Assembly: GCF_001618425.1 (NCBI RefSeq)
Contig: NZ_BDCU01000054.1
Span: forward strand, 46,030 to 110,029
Reading direction: 5' to 3'
DNA: 64,000 bases
From: Nocardia fusca NBRC 14340
GTDB taxonomy: Bacteria; Actinomycetota; Actinomycetes; Mycobacteriales; Mycobacteriaceae
Under the pieces are notes generated by a model. That model ran no database searches. It saw only the letters and a list, made by a program, of their open reading frames with translations, and had not been told where the DNA came from. Position numbers and translations under genes: made by a program. Positions 1 to 8,579 of this stretch are shown here, piece after piece. Each line of letters starts with the position of its first letter. The first letter of the stretch is position 1.

Positions 1-96
1 CTCGGTCTGGCGCGGGTTCGTGGCGTGCAGTGCCACAGCGAGTACGCGGAGGGGTTCGAACTGACCAAAGCCGTCCTCGATCTGGGAGGTGTGTAG
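1..96 (+). CDS. C-terminal end of an unidentified protein (partial)
   Basis: Frame 1 is open from the window edge to a TAG at 94-96 and gives about 31 residues ending in ELTKAVLDLGGV. The stop is followed within 3 bases by the GTG start of the next gene, so the two are probably in one operon with the sugar-nucleotide genes. The fragment is too short for family assignment. Its position suggests a nucleotide-sugar enzyme, but this is context only. Confidence 0.5.
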   Translation, partial: LGLARVRGVQCHSEYAEGFELTKAVLDLGGV

Positions 97-98
97 GA

Positions 99-1127
99 GT
101 GCGCGTTCTCGTCACCGGTCATCAGGGTTATCTCGGCACCGTCATGGTTCCGGTGCTGCGGGCCCGGGGGCACGAGGTGATCGGACTGGACGCCGGCTGG
201 TTCGCCGACTGCGTCCTGGGCCCCGCACCGCAGGACCCGCCCCGGCTGGCCGTGGACCTGCGGGACGTGACGATCGAGCAGCTCACGGGCTTCGACGCCG
301 TCGTGCATCTCGCGGCGCTGTCCAACGATCCGCTGGGCTCCCTGGTCCCCGAGATCACCCACGACATCAACCATCACGCGTCGGTGCGGCTGGCCCGGCT
401 GGCCAAGGAGGCCGGGGTGCGCCGCTTCCTCTACGCCTCCACCTGCTCGGTCTACGGCGCGGCGGGCGACGGACTGGTCGACGAGAGCGCACCCCTGCGC
501 CCGCTCACCCCCTACGCCGAGAGCAAAGTGCGAGTGGAAGACGACCTGGTGGCGATGGCGGACGACCGTTTCGCACCGGTGTTCCTGCGCAACGCGACGG
601 CGTTCGGCTTCTCGCCGCGGCTGCGCGCCGATATCGTGCTCAACAATCTGGTCGGCCACGCGGTGCTCGACGGCGTGGTGAAAGTGCTCTCCGACGGCAC
701 GCCGTGGCGGCCGCTGGTGCACGCCGCGGATATCGCCGAAGCGTTCGCGGTCTGCCTGGAGGCGCCGGTCGCGGCCATCCACGCCCGGGCCTACAACATC
801 GGCACCGAGACCAACAACCGCACGGTCGCCGAGATCGCGCAGGCGGTCGCGGAGGTGGTACCCGGCTCCGAGGTGCTGATCACCGGGGAATCCGGGGCCG
901 ATCCGCGGTCCTACCGGGTCGATTTCGGCGCGGCGCGCCGGGAACTGGGGTTCGAGGCGCGCTGGACCATCCCCGAGGGGGCCGCGCAGCTGTACGCCGA
1001 GTACACCGCCGGTGGACTGACCGCGGCCGATTTCTCGGGCCGGTTCGTACGCCTGGCGCGGTTGCGGCAATTGGGTGAGTCGGGTGCGGTGGACGAGACG
1101 CTGCGGCGGGTCAGGTCCGGTGTGTGA
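99..1127 (+). CDS. NAD-dependent epimerase/dehydratase (extended SDR)
   Basis: A 342-residue extended short-chain dehydrogenase of the sugar-nucleotide epimerase/dehydratase type. The N-terminal Rossmann motif TGHQGYLG is at residues 6-13. The catalytic Ser region YASTCSVYG is at 112-120, and the YxxxK pair is Y139/K143 (YAESK). The GTG at 99 is chosen because GGGAGG at 84-89 lies 9 bases upstream and the first beta strand begins at once (RVLVTG); longer reading frames upstream have no ribosome site. It probably converts an NDP-hexose in the deoxysugar branch of the exopolysaccharide cluster. The exact substrate cannot be read from sequence. Its 3' end overlaps the convergent 3,5-epimerase gene by 17 bases. 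Confidence 0.9.
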   Translation: MRVLVTGHQGYLGTVMVPVLRARGHEVIGLDAGWFADCVLGPAPQDPPRLAVDLRDVTIEQLTGFDAVVHLAALSNDPLGSLVPEITHDINHHASVRLARLAKEAGVRRFLYASTCSVYGAAGDGLVDESAPLRPLTPYAESKVRVEDDLVAMADDRFAPVFLRNATAFGFSPRLRADIVLNNLVGHAVLDGVVKVLSDGTPWRPLVHAADIAEAFAVCLEAPVAAIHARAYNIGTETNNRTVAEIAQAVAEVVPGSEVLITGESGADPRSYRVDFGAARRELGFEARWTIPEGAAQLYAEYTAGGLTAADFSGRFVRLARLRQLGESGAVDETLRRVRSGV

Positions 1128-1674
1128 GGTGTGTGGTCAGCAGTTCCCGCCAGCTGCCCGCGGCCCGGTCGCGGGCGGAGACCAGCGTGACCTCCTGCGG
1201 CCAGGTCAGCGCGAGATCGGGATCGTCGTAGGCGACGGCGAGGTCCTCGGCCGGATCGTGCGGGCGGTCGATGCGGTAGCACACGTCGGCGGTATCGGTG
1301 AGCGCCTGGAAGCCGTGCAGGAACCCGGCCGGCACGTAGAGATGCCGGAACTCCGCGTCGTCGAGCAGGAACGCCTGGCTGCGACCGAAGGTGGGCGAAT
1401 CGGGCCGGATATCGACGAGGATGTCGTGCACCGCGCCGTGCGCGCAGCGCACCAGTTTCGCCTCCCCGCGCCCGCCGCGCCCGTGCATACCGCGCACCAC
1501 CCCGCGCGCCGACCGCGACTGCGAATCCTGCACGAACGTCGCGGACGCGCCGGGACCGAGGTGGGAGTCGAAGATCTCGGTGTCGAAGGTACGGGTGAAC
1601 AGGCCGCGGGCGTCGCGGAAGGGTTCGGGCACCAGGATCAGCACATCGGCGAGGTCCGCCTGTTCGATTCGCAC
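1111..1674 (-). CDS. dTDP-4-dehydrorhamnose 3,5-epimerase-like protein
   Basis: A 187-residue cupin-fold protein of the RfbC/RmlC family, which epimerises C3 and C5 of dTDP-4-keto-6-deoxyhexoses. Family hallmarks are the FRDARGLFTRTF opening, the RGMHG segment with the conserved catalytic-type His at residue 64, the KLVRC strand, VDIRPDSPTFG, and YVPAGFLHGFQAL near the C-terminus. The usual HFQ after the catalytic His reads HGR here, so substrate preference may differ. The GTG at 1674 is chosen because the family begins with MRI; the frame extends further upstream without homology. It is the only minus-strand gene in this part of the cluster. It starts 14 bases from the divergent methyltransferase gene, so the two share a very short promoter region. 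Confidence 0.87.
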   Translation of the reverse strand: MRIEQADLADVLILVPEPFRDARGLFTRTFDTEIFDSHLGPGASATFVQDSQSRSARGVVRGMHGRGGRGEAKLVRCAHGAVHDILVDIRPDSPTFGRSQAFLLDDAEFRHLYVPAGFLHGFQALTDTADVCYRIDRPHDPAEDLAVAYDDPDLALTWPQEVTLVSARDRAAGSWRELLTTHLTHRT

Positions 1675-1688
1675 CGGGTGATGGTGCC

Positions 1689-2852
1689 ATGAGCGGATCC
1701 GATACGACGCACGGCGGCCGCGCGGCCCTGCTCGAACCGCCCCCGGCCGACCCACCGGGTTGCCGGGCCTGCCGCGGGGCGGACCTGGTGACGGTACTGG
1801 ATCTCGGGGCGATGCCGGCGGCGGATCACTTTCCGCCGGCCGACACCACCCCGCGGCCGGACGAGGCCGCCCACCCGCTGGCGATGGTGGTCTGCCGCGG
1901 CTGCGGGCTGGCGCAACTGGCGCACGACGACACGGTCACCGCCGAACCGCGCGGCGTGGAGCCGCGCGCACTGCGCGAACAGGCCGCCGCCGCGGTGCGG
2001 CGGGTCGCCGAAGCCGGTCTGCTGCGCGGCCGCACCGTGCGCGAGTTCGCCAGCCCGCACGGAGGCAGCTGGCTGGAGTTGCTGGCCGAGCGCGGTTTCG
2101 CCGTTTCCGACGGACCCGCCGATGTGGTGTTGGATTCGTTCGGTCTCATGCACGACCGCGATCAGGCGGCGGCCGTGGCCGGCCGGGCGGCGGCCACCGC
2201 GCCCGCCGGTGTGCTGCTGTTGCAATACCACCCGCTGCACACGATCGTGACGCAGGGGCAGTGGAACGCGCTGCGGCACGGCCATTTCGCGTACTACTCC
2301 CTGTCCGCACTGCGTGCGCTGCTGTGCGGCGCCGGGATGTCGGTGGTGGACGCGTGGGACTTCGACCTGTACGGGGGCACAGTGCTGCTGGCGGCGGTGC
2401 ACGGCACCGCCGAACCCGGTGCGGCGGTGCGGCGGATCCTGGACAAAGAGGCCGCGGCGGCCGACCCGGACGTGCTGCGCGGTCTGCAACGTTCGGCCGA
2501 CCGGCACACCGAGAGCCTGCGCGCCACACTGGAATCCGCGGCGGCGCGCGGCGAGCGCGTGTACGCCTACGGAGCGGCCTCGCGCGCGGTGGCGTTGTTC
2601 TGCCGGGCGGGGGTGCGGCGTGAACTGCTGGCCGGGGTCGCCGACGCGGCACCGGCCAAACAGGGCCGGCGGATGCCGGGGACGGATGTGCCGATCATCG
2701 CGCCCGCCGACCTCGTCGCCGCCCGGCCGGATCGGGTGCTGCTGACGGTGCCCGACCTGCTCCCCGAGGTATCCGAGCGGTTCCCGGAATTGGCCGGACG
2801 CTGGTTCACCGACGAGCCGGCCGCCCCGGTGCGGGAGCGGCCCATCCGGTAG
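1689..2852 (+). CDS. Sugar C-methyltransferase-like protein with zinc-binding N-terminus
   Basis: A 387-residue protein with the architecture of NDP-hexose C-methyltransferases (NovU/TylCIII type). The zinc ribbon uses C25-x2-C28 and C69-x2-C72. A central SAM-methyltransferase region and a C-terminal Methyltransf_14-like domain (with YGAASRAVALF and PADLVAARPDRVLL) follow. Where the family has a YHEHxxY catalytic signature this protein reads LRHGHFAYYS, and the usual glycine-rich SAM loop reads FASPHGGS. The SAM site is therefore atypical and activity is uncertain. If active it would add a methyl branch to a 4-keto-6-deoxysugar. It begins a plus-strand block after the divergent RfbC-like gene. 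Confidence 0.8.
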   Translation: MSGSDTTHGGRAALLEPPPADPPGCRACRGADLVTVLDLGAMPAADHFPPADTTPRPDEAAHPLAMVVCRGCGLAQLAHDDTVTAEPRGVEPRALREQAAAAVRRVAEAGLLRGRTVREFASPHGGSWLELLAERGFAVSDGPADVVLDSFGLMHDRDQAAAVAGRAAATAPAGVLLLQYHPLHTIVTQGQWNALRHGHFAYYSLSALRALLCGAGMSVVDAWDFDLYGGTVLLAAVHGTAEPGAAVRRILDKEAAAADPDVLRGLQRSADRHTESLRATLESAAARGERVYAYGAASRAVALFCRAGVRRELLAGVADAAPAKQGRRMPGTDVPIIAPADLVAARPDRVLLTVPDLLPEVSERFPELAGRWFTDEPAAPVRERPIR

Positions 2853-2964
2853 TACCCCAGCCCGCGGGCGTGCGGACCACTGCTCCTTCGCACCCCGGAC
2901 GGTTCCGCGAAGCCACACGTTCCGGCGATCGGACCCACCGATCCGGACCGAAATCCGTTGCCTC

Positions 2965-2991
2965 GGATACGCCGGCATCGCCGGCGTATCC
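2965..2991. promoter_or_regulatory. Perfect 11-bp hairpin upstream of the glycosyltransferase operon
   Basis: GGATACGCCGG at 2965-2975 is exactly complementary to CCGGCGTATCC at 2981-2991, with a 5-base loop (CATCG). It lies 113 bases after the methyltransferase stop and 27 bases before the GTG of the first glycosyltransferase. No U-tract follows. It could be a terminator for the upstream gene, or an operator or attenuator in the leader of the long polysaccharide operon. Confidence 0.5.
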
Positions 2992-3018
2992 CCTTCCATT
3001 CCATCGAAAGGATCACCA

Positions 3019-3855
3019 GTGGTCAGCGTGTCGATCTGTGTCCCGGCCTACGAGGCCGCGCGGACACTCGAGCAGACGCTGCGTTCGATTCTGAGTCAGG
3101 ACGTCGACTTCGAACTGGTGGTGCTCGACAACGCGAGCACCGACGCCACCGGCGAGATCGCCGCGTCCTTCCACGATCCGCGGATCCGGGTGGAACGCAA
3201 TGCCACCACGCTGGCCATCGGCGACAACTGGAATCGCGCCATCGCGCTGTCCACCGGAGAGCTGGTGAAAGTGGTGTGCGCCGACGATATCCTGCTGCCC
3301 GGTTCGCTCGCGGCGCAGCTCGAGGTGATGGCCGATCCGGCATTCGCCATCAGCTCGAGCCGTTTCCAGGTGATCGACGAACAGGGTGATCTGGTGGAGA
3401 CCGGTCTCGGCCTGCCGGGTCTGGACGGGGTCCGCACCTCCCGGGCACTGGCCCGCACCATCGTGCGCCGCGGTCCCGCCGATTTCGGCCCCACCGCCGC
3501 CGCGATGTTCCGGCGCGAACACTTCGACCGGGTCGGCGGATTGCGCGGGGACCTGGTGTTCCCGATGGATGTCGACCTGTTCGCGCGGGTCGGGCAGTTC
3601 GGGTTGTTCTTCGGCCTGACGGAGGTGGCGGCGGCCTGGCGGGCCTCGTCGTTCAATCTCTGCGCGCGCACCTCGACGGTGAGCAAACTCAGCGAGACCC
3701 TGCGTTTCCACCACCGCCTGGCCCGGGATTGCCCGCTGCTGGTCTCGCCGCTGGATGTGACCATCGGCGATCTGCGGCTGGCGCGGACGGCGCTGGAACG
3801 GTTGCGGGTGCGGGCGGGGCAGTTCGCCCGGGCCCGGATCGGGTCGCGCCGATGA
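3019..3855 (+). CDS. Glycosyltransferase family 2
   Basis: A 278-residue GT-A fold glycosyltransferase. It opens with VSVSICVPAYEAARTLEQTL, carries the nucleotide-sugar motif VLDNASTDAT, and has the acidic metal-binding pair D89/D90 in VCADDILLPG. There is no membrane segment, so it acts at the cytoplasmic face on a lipid-linked acceptor. GTG 3019 is preceded by GAAAGGA about 7 bases upstream. The stop overlaps the next start as ATGA. This gene opens the main operon of the cluster and probably adds an early or branching sugar. The donor cannot be inferred. Confidence 0.88.
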   Translation: MVSVSICVPAYEAARTLEQTLRSILSQDVDFELVVLDNASTDATGEIAASFHDPRIRVERNATTLAIGDNWNRAIALSTGELVKVVCADDILLPGSLAAQLEVMADPAFAISSSRFQVIDEQGDLVETGLGLPGLDGVRTSRALARTIVRRGPADFGPTAAAMFRREHFDRVGGLRGDLVFPMDVDLFARVGQFGLFFGLTEVAAAWRASSFNLCARTSTVSKLSETLRFHHRLARDCPLLVSPLDVTIGDLRLARTALERLRVRAGQFARARIGSRR

Positions 3856-4940
3856 GCGCGACGGCCGGGCCACCGCGGGTCCATATGACCGGATCCGAGT
3901 GGTTCGGGGCCGCGGCGGGCGGCCTGAACCGCTACTTCACCGATCTCTTCGCGGCACTGACCGACCGGCCCGAGGTCGAGGTCTCGGCCGCCGCGTTCGG
4001 CGACGCACCGGCGGGCGGGCTGTCGTGGGGACCGGTCGGGGGCTCCACGTGGCGCCGCGCGCGCACCGCGTTCCGGGACACCCCGCCCGCCGCCTCCGGC
4101 CGGGCGACCGTGCTGGACCGGCATTTCGCGCTGTACGGACCACCCGATGCCCGCACCCGGCATCTGGTGGTGCATTTCCACGGGCCGTGGGCGGCGGAGA
4201 GCCGGGCGGCCGGCGGCAGTGCGCTGGCCGCCGGCGCCAAATACGCACTGGAACGGCTGCGCGCCCGGCCGGCCGACCGGTTCGTCGTCCTGTCCGAGTA
4301 CTTCCGGGACCTGCTGGTGCACGACTACCGGGTGCGACCGGATCGGGTGGCCGTGATCGCACCGGGTGTCGACCTGGACCGGTTCCGCCCCGCTCCCCTG
4401 CCCCGCGACGCCGCGCCGCTGGTGCTGTGCGTGCGCCGGCTGGAACACCGGATGGGTATCGATGTGCTGCTACGGGCCTGGCCCGCGGTACGGGCCGCCC
4501 ACCCGGAGGCCCGGTTGGTCCTGGTCGGCACCGGTACGGCCGAGGCGTCGCTGCGGGAACAGGCCCGCGGTCTCGGCTCGAGTGTCACCTTCACCGGCCG
4601 TGTCTCCGACGCCGAACTCACCGGCTGGTACGGGCGGGCCACGGTCACCGTGGTGCCGTCGGTGGCGCTGGAGGGTTTCGGGCTCATCGCGCTGGAATCG
4701 CTCGCGGCGGGCCGCGCGCCGGTCGTCACCGCGTGCGGCGGCCTGCCGGATTCGGTCCGCGGCCTGGACCCGTCGCTGATCGTCGCCCCGGCCGATGCCG
4801 GTGCCCTGGCCGCCCGGCTGGCCGCCGCGCTCGACGGCGCGGTCCCCGACCCCGGCCGCTGCCGGGCGCACGCCGAAACCTTCTCGTGGTCGGCGGCCGC
4901 CGACCGGCATATCGCCCTCTACCGGGAGCTGACCGGATGA
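3852..4940 (+). CDS. Glycosyltransferase family 4
   Basis: A 362-residue GT-B enzyme. The N-terminal acceptor half has AAAGGLNRYFTDL and FHGPW. The C-terminal donor half has VIAPGVDLDRF, a VRRLEHRMGIDVLL strand-helix unit, and the E-x7-E signature region EGFGLIALESLAAG. ATG 3852 overlaps the upstream stop by 4 bases, which supports translational coupling; the frame is open further upstream only as a shadow of the GT2 gene. It transfers a sugar from a nucleotide donor during repeat-unit assembly. Confidence 0.88.
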   Translation: MSATAGPPRVHMTGSEWFGAAAGGLNRYFTDLFAALTDRPEVEVSAAAFGDAPAGGLSWGPVGGSTWRRARTAFRDTPPAASGRATVLDRHFALYGPPDARTRHLVVHFHGPWAAESRAAGGSALAAGAKYALERLRARPADRFVVLSEYFRDLLVHDYRVRPDRVAVIAPGVDLDRFRPAPLPRDAAPLVLCVRRLEHRMGIDVLLRAWPAVRAAHPEARLVLVGTGTAEASLREQARGLGSSVTFTGRVSDAELTGWYGRATVTVVPSVALEGFGLIALESLAAGRAPVVTACGGLPDSVRGLDPSLIVAPADAGALAARLAAALDGAVPDPGRCRAHAETFSWSAAADRHIALYRELTG

Positions 4941-6091
4941 TCCGCGCCGTGTTCCTCTCCCATACCGCCGCACCCTCCGGCGCCGAACTCGCGACGCTGC
5001 GACTGCTGACCGCGCTGCGCGCGGGCGGCACGGTTGACGCGTCGATGCTGCTCACCGCCCCCGGGCCGCTGGTCGACCGGTTTCGCGCCCACCGGATACC
5101 GGTCACGGTATGCGGCAACGCGTTCGACAGTCGCTCGCTGACCGTCGACGGCTCCGGACCGCTGCGGTTGCTCACCGGGGCGGCCGGCCTGGTGCGACTC
5201 GGCACCCGGCTCGGGGCGATCGTCCGGGCCGAGGGCGCCGATGTGGTGGTCGCCCAGAGCACGAAGGCCCTGCTGATGGGCGCCGTGGCCGCCCGGCGCG
5301 CCGGAGTGCCGCTGGTCTGGCAGGTCCACGACCGGATCAGCCGCGAATATTTCGGCCGCGTCCTGGCGTTCGCGCTGCGGGTGCTGGGCTGGACGGTCAC
5401 GCGCGGCATCGTCGCCAACAGCCGGTCCACCCTGCGCACCCTCTACACCCGGGGCCGGGTCGCGGTGATCGCCCATCCGGGCGTCGAGCCCCTCGCGGCC
5501 CCGCACCGGGCGGCCCAGCGCGAACCGGACGCGGTGCGGATCGCCATGGTCGGACGCCTCACCCCGTGGAAGGGGCAGGAGGTACTGCTGCGCGCACTTC
5601 CCCTGCTTCGCCACCGGCCGGCCGCCGTCCAGCTGGTGGGTGGCACGTTCTTCGGCGAACAGGACTACCGCGCGCAACTGGAGCAGACGGCCGCCGCACT
5701 CGGACTGCCGGTCGAATTCACCGGTCACGTCGACGATCCGGGCCCCTACTTCGCCTGGGCCGATATCGCGGTGCACTGTTCGGTGCTCGCCGAACCCTTC
5801 GGCCAGGTGGTGGTGGAGGCCATGGCCGCCGGGTGCGCGGTCGTGGCGGCGGACGCGGGCGGCCCGGCCGAAATCCTGCGATCCGAGGTCGACGGTCTGC
5901 TGACCCCACCCGGCGACCCCGCCGCGCTCGCGGCCGCGCTGGACCGGCTCATCGCCGATCCGGCCCTGCGCACCCGGCTGGGTGCGGCGGCGCGGGAACG
6001 CAGCGCCGATTTCGAGATCGCGGCCACCGCCCGGGCGGTCACCGGGCTCCTGCAACGGGTCACGGGCCGGCGGGCGGTGCGCGCACGATGA
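4937..6091 (+). CDS. Glycosyltransferase family 4
   Basis: A 384-residue GT-B enzyme. The N-terminus has HTAAPSGAELATLRLL, the segment common to GT4 enzymes that search for acceptors. The donor half has MVGRLTPWKGQEVLLRAL and the signature region EPFGQVVVEAMAAGCAVVA, followed by GGPAEIL. ATG 4937 overlaps the preceding stop as ATGA, and its own stop overlaps the flippase start in the same way. It is the third of five glycosyltransferases in the cluster. Confidence 0.88.
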   Translation: MIRAVFLSHTAAPSGAELATLRLLTALRAGGTVDASMLLTAPGPLVDRFRAHRIPVTVCGNAFDSRSLTVDGSGPLRLLTGAAGLVRLGTRLGAIVRAEGADVVVAQSTKALLMGAVAARRAGVPLVWQVHDRISREYFGRVLAFALRVLGWTVTRGIVANSRSTLRTLYTRGRVAVIAHPGVEPLAAPHRAAQREPDAVRIAMVGRLTPWKGQEVLLRALPLLRHRPAAVQLVGGTFFGEQDYRAQLEQTAAALGLPVEFTGHVDDPGPYFAWADIAVHCSVLAEPFGQVVVEAMAAGCAVVAADAGGPAEILRSEVDGLLTPPGDPAALAAALDRLIADPALRTRLGAAARERSADFEIAATARAVTGLLQRVTGRRAVRAR

Positions 6092-7560
6092 ATCCCGCCG
6101 ACCCGCTCACCATCCCGATCCGCATCGTCCACCGCCACTATCCGGTGTCGGTGGACGGCCTGCGGGTTCCCGACTACGACCTGCCGACCGAGATAATCCC
6201 GGCCTTCGCCGACTGGCCGACCGAGAAGCTCCCGCTGATCACGGCGATCCCGCCGGCGGAGGCGGGGCCGCGGACCCGGGCGGCGCGGCTGCGGGAACTG
6301 GCGACGGTCCTGCGCGATATCGCCTACGTGAGCTTCGGCAAGTACGGCCAGTACCTGGTCACGGTGGCGACCCTGCCGCTGATCGCACGGTTGCTCGGCG
6401 CGTCCGGGATGGGACTGCTGGCCATCGGGATGTCGGCGTATTTCCTCGGCTCGCTGATCGTCGACCTGGGTATCACCTCCTATCTGGCCGCGCGTATCCA
6501 GGAGTCGGGTACCGACCGGGAGATGGTGAACCACACCCGCGGCACCTACCTGGCGATCCGCGGCGGCATCCTCGGCGTGCTCGCGGTGGCGCTGGTGACG
6601 GCGGTGCCCGCGGGCGCACCGGACTACCTGGGCATGGTGCTGCTGGGGTTGTTCGTCGGCGGCTTCTGGTCGATGTCGGAGGACTGGGTGCTGATCGGCC
6701 AGGGTCGTTTCGGTGCGTCCACGCTGTACCAGTCGATCGCCCGGGTGGGTTATCTGGTCGCGCTGCTGACCCTGCTGCCCCGGTTCCCGACCGCCGCCAT
6801 GGCGATGCTGTGCCTGCTCGCCTCCTCGGTGATCAGCCTCACCCTGACCTGGTGGGACACCTGGCGTACGTTCGGTCCGCCCGGTCGTCCGCGGGGGGCG
6901 TGGAAACTGATCCGCGCGGCATTGCCCGTCGTGACGGGAAGGCTGCTGACCACCAGTTACGGGCAGGGCGCGGCCGCCGTCTACGGCGCGGTGCTGAACG
7001 CGGCGTCGCTCGGGCTGTACTCCGCCGCGGACCGATTGGTGCGGGCGGTGCAGTCGCTGCTGGACCCGATCGGTTTCGCGCTGCTGCCGCGAATGGCCAA
7101 ACGTAGTGGTGAGGAACGGTTCTGGCCGGACGCGCTCCGCGCGCTCGGGGTCTGTGTGGCGGCGGCGTGCGTCGCGACCGCGGCACTGTGGGTGGCGGCG
7201 CCGCTGATCATCGGACTGGTATTCGGCGACGAGTTCGGCGGCGCGGCCGGCGTACTGCGGCTGGAGGCACTGATCCTGCCGGCCACCACCGTCACCTCGT
7301 TCGTCACCACCGCGGTCCTACCGGTCCGGCAGGACACCGTCGGAGTGCTGATCGGTTCGGCCACCGGCACCGTCGTGGCGGGGTGCGCGCTGCTGCTCAC
7401 CCTGCGCACTCATTCGGTGTGGACGCTGGCGGCCGGGATCGTGGCCGCGGAGTTCGCGGTGGCGATCTGGTATCTCGCGCGAATGCGCGCACTGATCGTG
7501 CGGGAACGCACCGCGGGCGCTGCGCAGCCCGCCGGTGCGCAGAGGAGAGGGACGCGATGA
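6088..7560 (+). CDS. Polysaccharide flippase (Wzx/MOP superfamily)
   Basis: A 490-residue polytopic membrane protein with about 12-14 hydrophobic segments. The first transmembrane unit begins near residue 75 (DIAYVSFGKYGQYLVTVATL), typical of oligosaccharide flippases that turn lipid-linked repeat units across the membrane. An unusual hydrophilic extension of about 70 residues precedes it. It is in the frame of the ATG at 6088 that overlaps the upstream stop, so it is probably real. Its stop overlaps the next start (ATGA). Together with the polymerase-like and chain-length genes downstream it defines a Wzx/Wzy-type pathway. Confidence 0.85.
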   Translation: MNPADPLTIPIRIVHRHYPVSVDGLRVPDYDLPTEIIPAFADWPTEKLPLITAIPPAEAGPRTRAARLRELATVLRDIAYVSFGKYGQYLVTVATLPLIARLLGASGMGLLAIGMSAYFLGSLIVDLGITSYLAARIQESGTDREMVNHTRGTYLAIRGGILGVLAVALVTAVPAGAPDYLGMVLLGLFVGGFWSMSEDWVLIGQGRFGASTLYQSIARVGYLVALLTLLPRFPTAAMAMLCLLASSVISLTLTWWDTWRTFGPPGRPRGAWKLIRAALPVVTGRLLTTSYGQGAAAVYGAVLNAASLGLYSAADRLVRAVQSLLDPIGFALLPRMAKRSGEERFWPDALRALGVCVAAACVATAALWVAAPLIIGLVFGDEFGGAAGVLRLEALILPATTVTSFVTTAVLPVRQDTVGVLIGSATGTVVAGCALLLTLRTHSVWTLAAGIVAAEFAVAIWYLARMRALIVRERTAGAAQPAGAQRRGTR

Positions 7561-8561
7561 GGATTCTGTTCGTCGGCGACGACTGGCTGGGCAGCAACGC
7601 CCGCTCGCTCGCCGAGGGGTTCCGCCGGCTCGGCCATGAGGTGATCGTGGTCGACTCCACACCGGTGACCCTGCCACCGCGGTTGTCACCGTCGTGGCTG
7701 TACGCGAAAACCGGTGAGCGCCGGGCGCCGTGGACAGTGGACCGGGTGCACACCCGGCTGGAGCGGGCCGCCGCCGAACTGCATCCGGACCTGGTGTTCG
7801 GTTTCAAATCGGTGTATCTCGACCAGTCCCGGCTGCTGGAGATCCCGGCGGCGCACCACGTGCACTACAGCCCCGACGATGTCTCGAATCCGGGCAACAC
7901 CAGCGCGGACTATCTCGCACACGAGTCCGAATGGGACATGGTGGTCACCACCAAACGCCACAACCTGCCCGAACTCGCCGGCCGCGGCGTCTCCCGGACC
8001 CTGTTCGTGCGCAGCGCCTACGATCCGGCCTGGCATCATCCCGCGGCCCGGCGCGGAACCCGGCAATTCCTGGTCGGTTTCATCGGTGCCTGCCGCCCGG
8101 ACCGGCGGCCCGGCATGGTGTCGCTGGCCCGCACCTACGGGTCCCAGCTGCTGGTGCGCGGGCCGGGCTGGCGGCGGGTACGCCAGTTGCAGACCACCCG
8201 CGCCGCGGTCGCGGGACCGGTGTACGGAGAGGATTTCGCGATCGCGGTGGCATCGGTGACGGCGAACCTGGTGCTGCTCAACTCCGCCAACCGCGACACC
8301 CACACCTGCCGCACATTCGAGGTTCCGGCGTCGGGCGGGTTGTTCGTCGGTGAACGCACCGACGAACACGCCGAACTGCTCGACGACGGCACCGAGGCGT
8401 TCCTGTTCTCCAGCCGCGACGAGCTCGACGAGATCCTGGAGCGCTGCGCGTTGTACCCGGATCAGGCGGCCAAGACCGCCGAGGCCGGGTACCGCCGGAT
8501 CGTCGAGGGCGGTCACACCTATACCGACCGGGCGAAGGAGATCCTGCGTGCGCTGGACTGA
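7557..8561 (+). CDS. CgeB-like glycosyltransferase
   Basis: A 334-residue protein related to the CgeB/glycosyl transferases group 1 family. The N-terminus MRILFVGDDWLGSNARSLA gives a Rossmann strand and loop. A typical HVHYSPDDVSNPGN acceptor-side segment and VVTTKRHNLPEL follow. The C-terminal half has HTCRTFEVPASGGLFVGERT, where family members have the donor-binding E, and HTYTDRAKEIL at the end. ATG 7557 overlaps the flippase stop. It probably transfers a sugar in repeat-unit assembly; acceptor and donor are unknown. Confidence 0.8.
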   Translation: MRILFVGDDWLGSNARSLAEGFRRLGHEVIVVDSTPVTLPPRLSPSWLYAKTGERRAPWTVDRVHTRLERAAAELHPDLVFGFKSVYLDQSRLLEIPAAHHVHYSPDDVSNPGNTSADYLAHESEWDMVVTTKRHNLPELAGRGVSRTLFVRSAYDPAWHHPAARRGTRQFLVGFIGACRPDRRPGMVSLARTYGSQLLVRGPGWRRVRQLQTTRAAVAGPVYGEDFAIAVASVTANLVLLNSANRDTHTCRTFEVPASGGLFVGERTDEHAELLDDGTEAFLFSSRDELDEILERCALYPDQAAKTAEAGYRRIVEGGHTYTDRAKEILRALD

Positions 8562-8579
8562 ATCGCGGACCGCGCGACG

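Noticed and set aside
1638..2999. A 453-codon open frame on the minus strand
   Set aside because: It is antisense to the methyltransferase gene, is rich in Arg, Gln and Gly, and has no recognisable domain.
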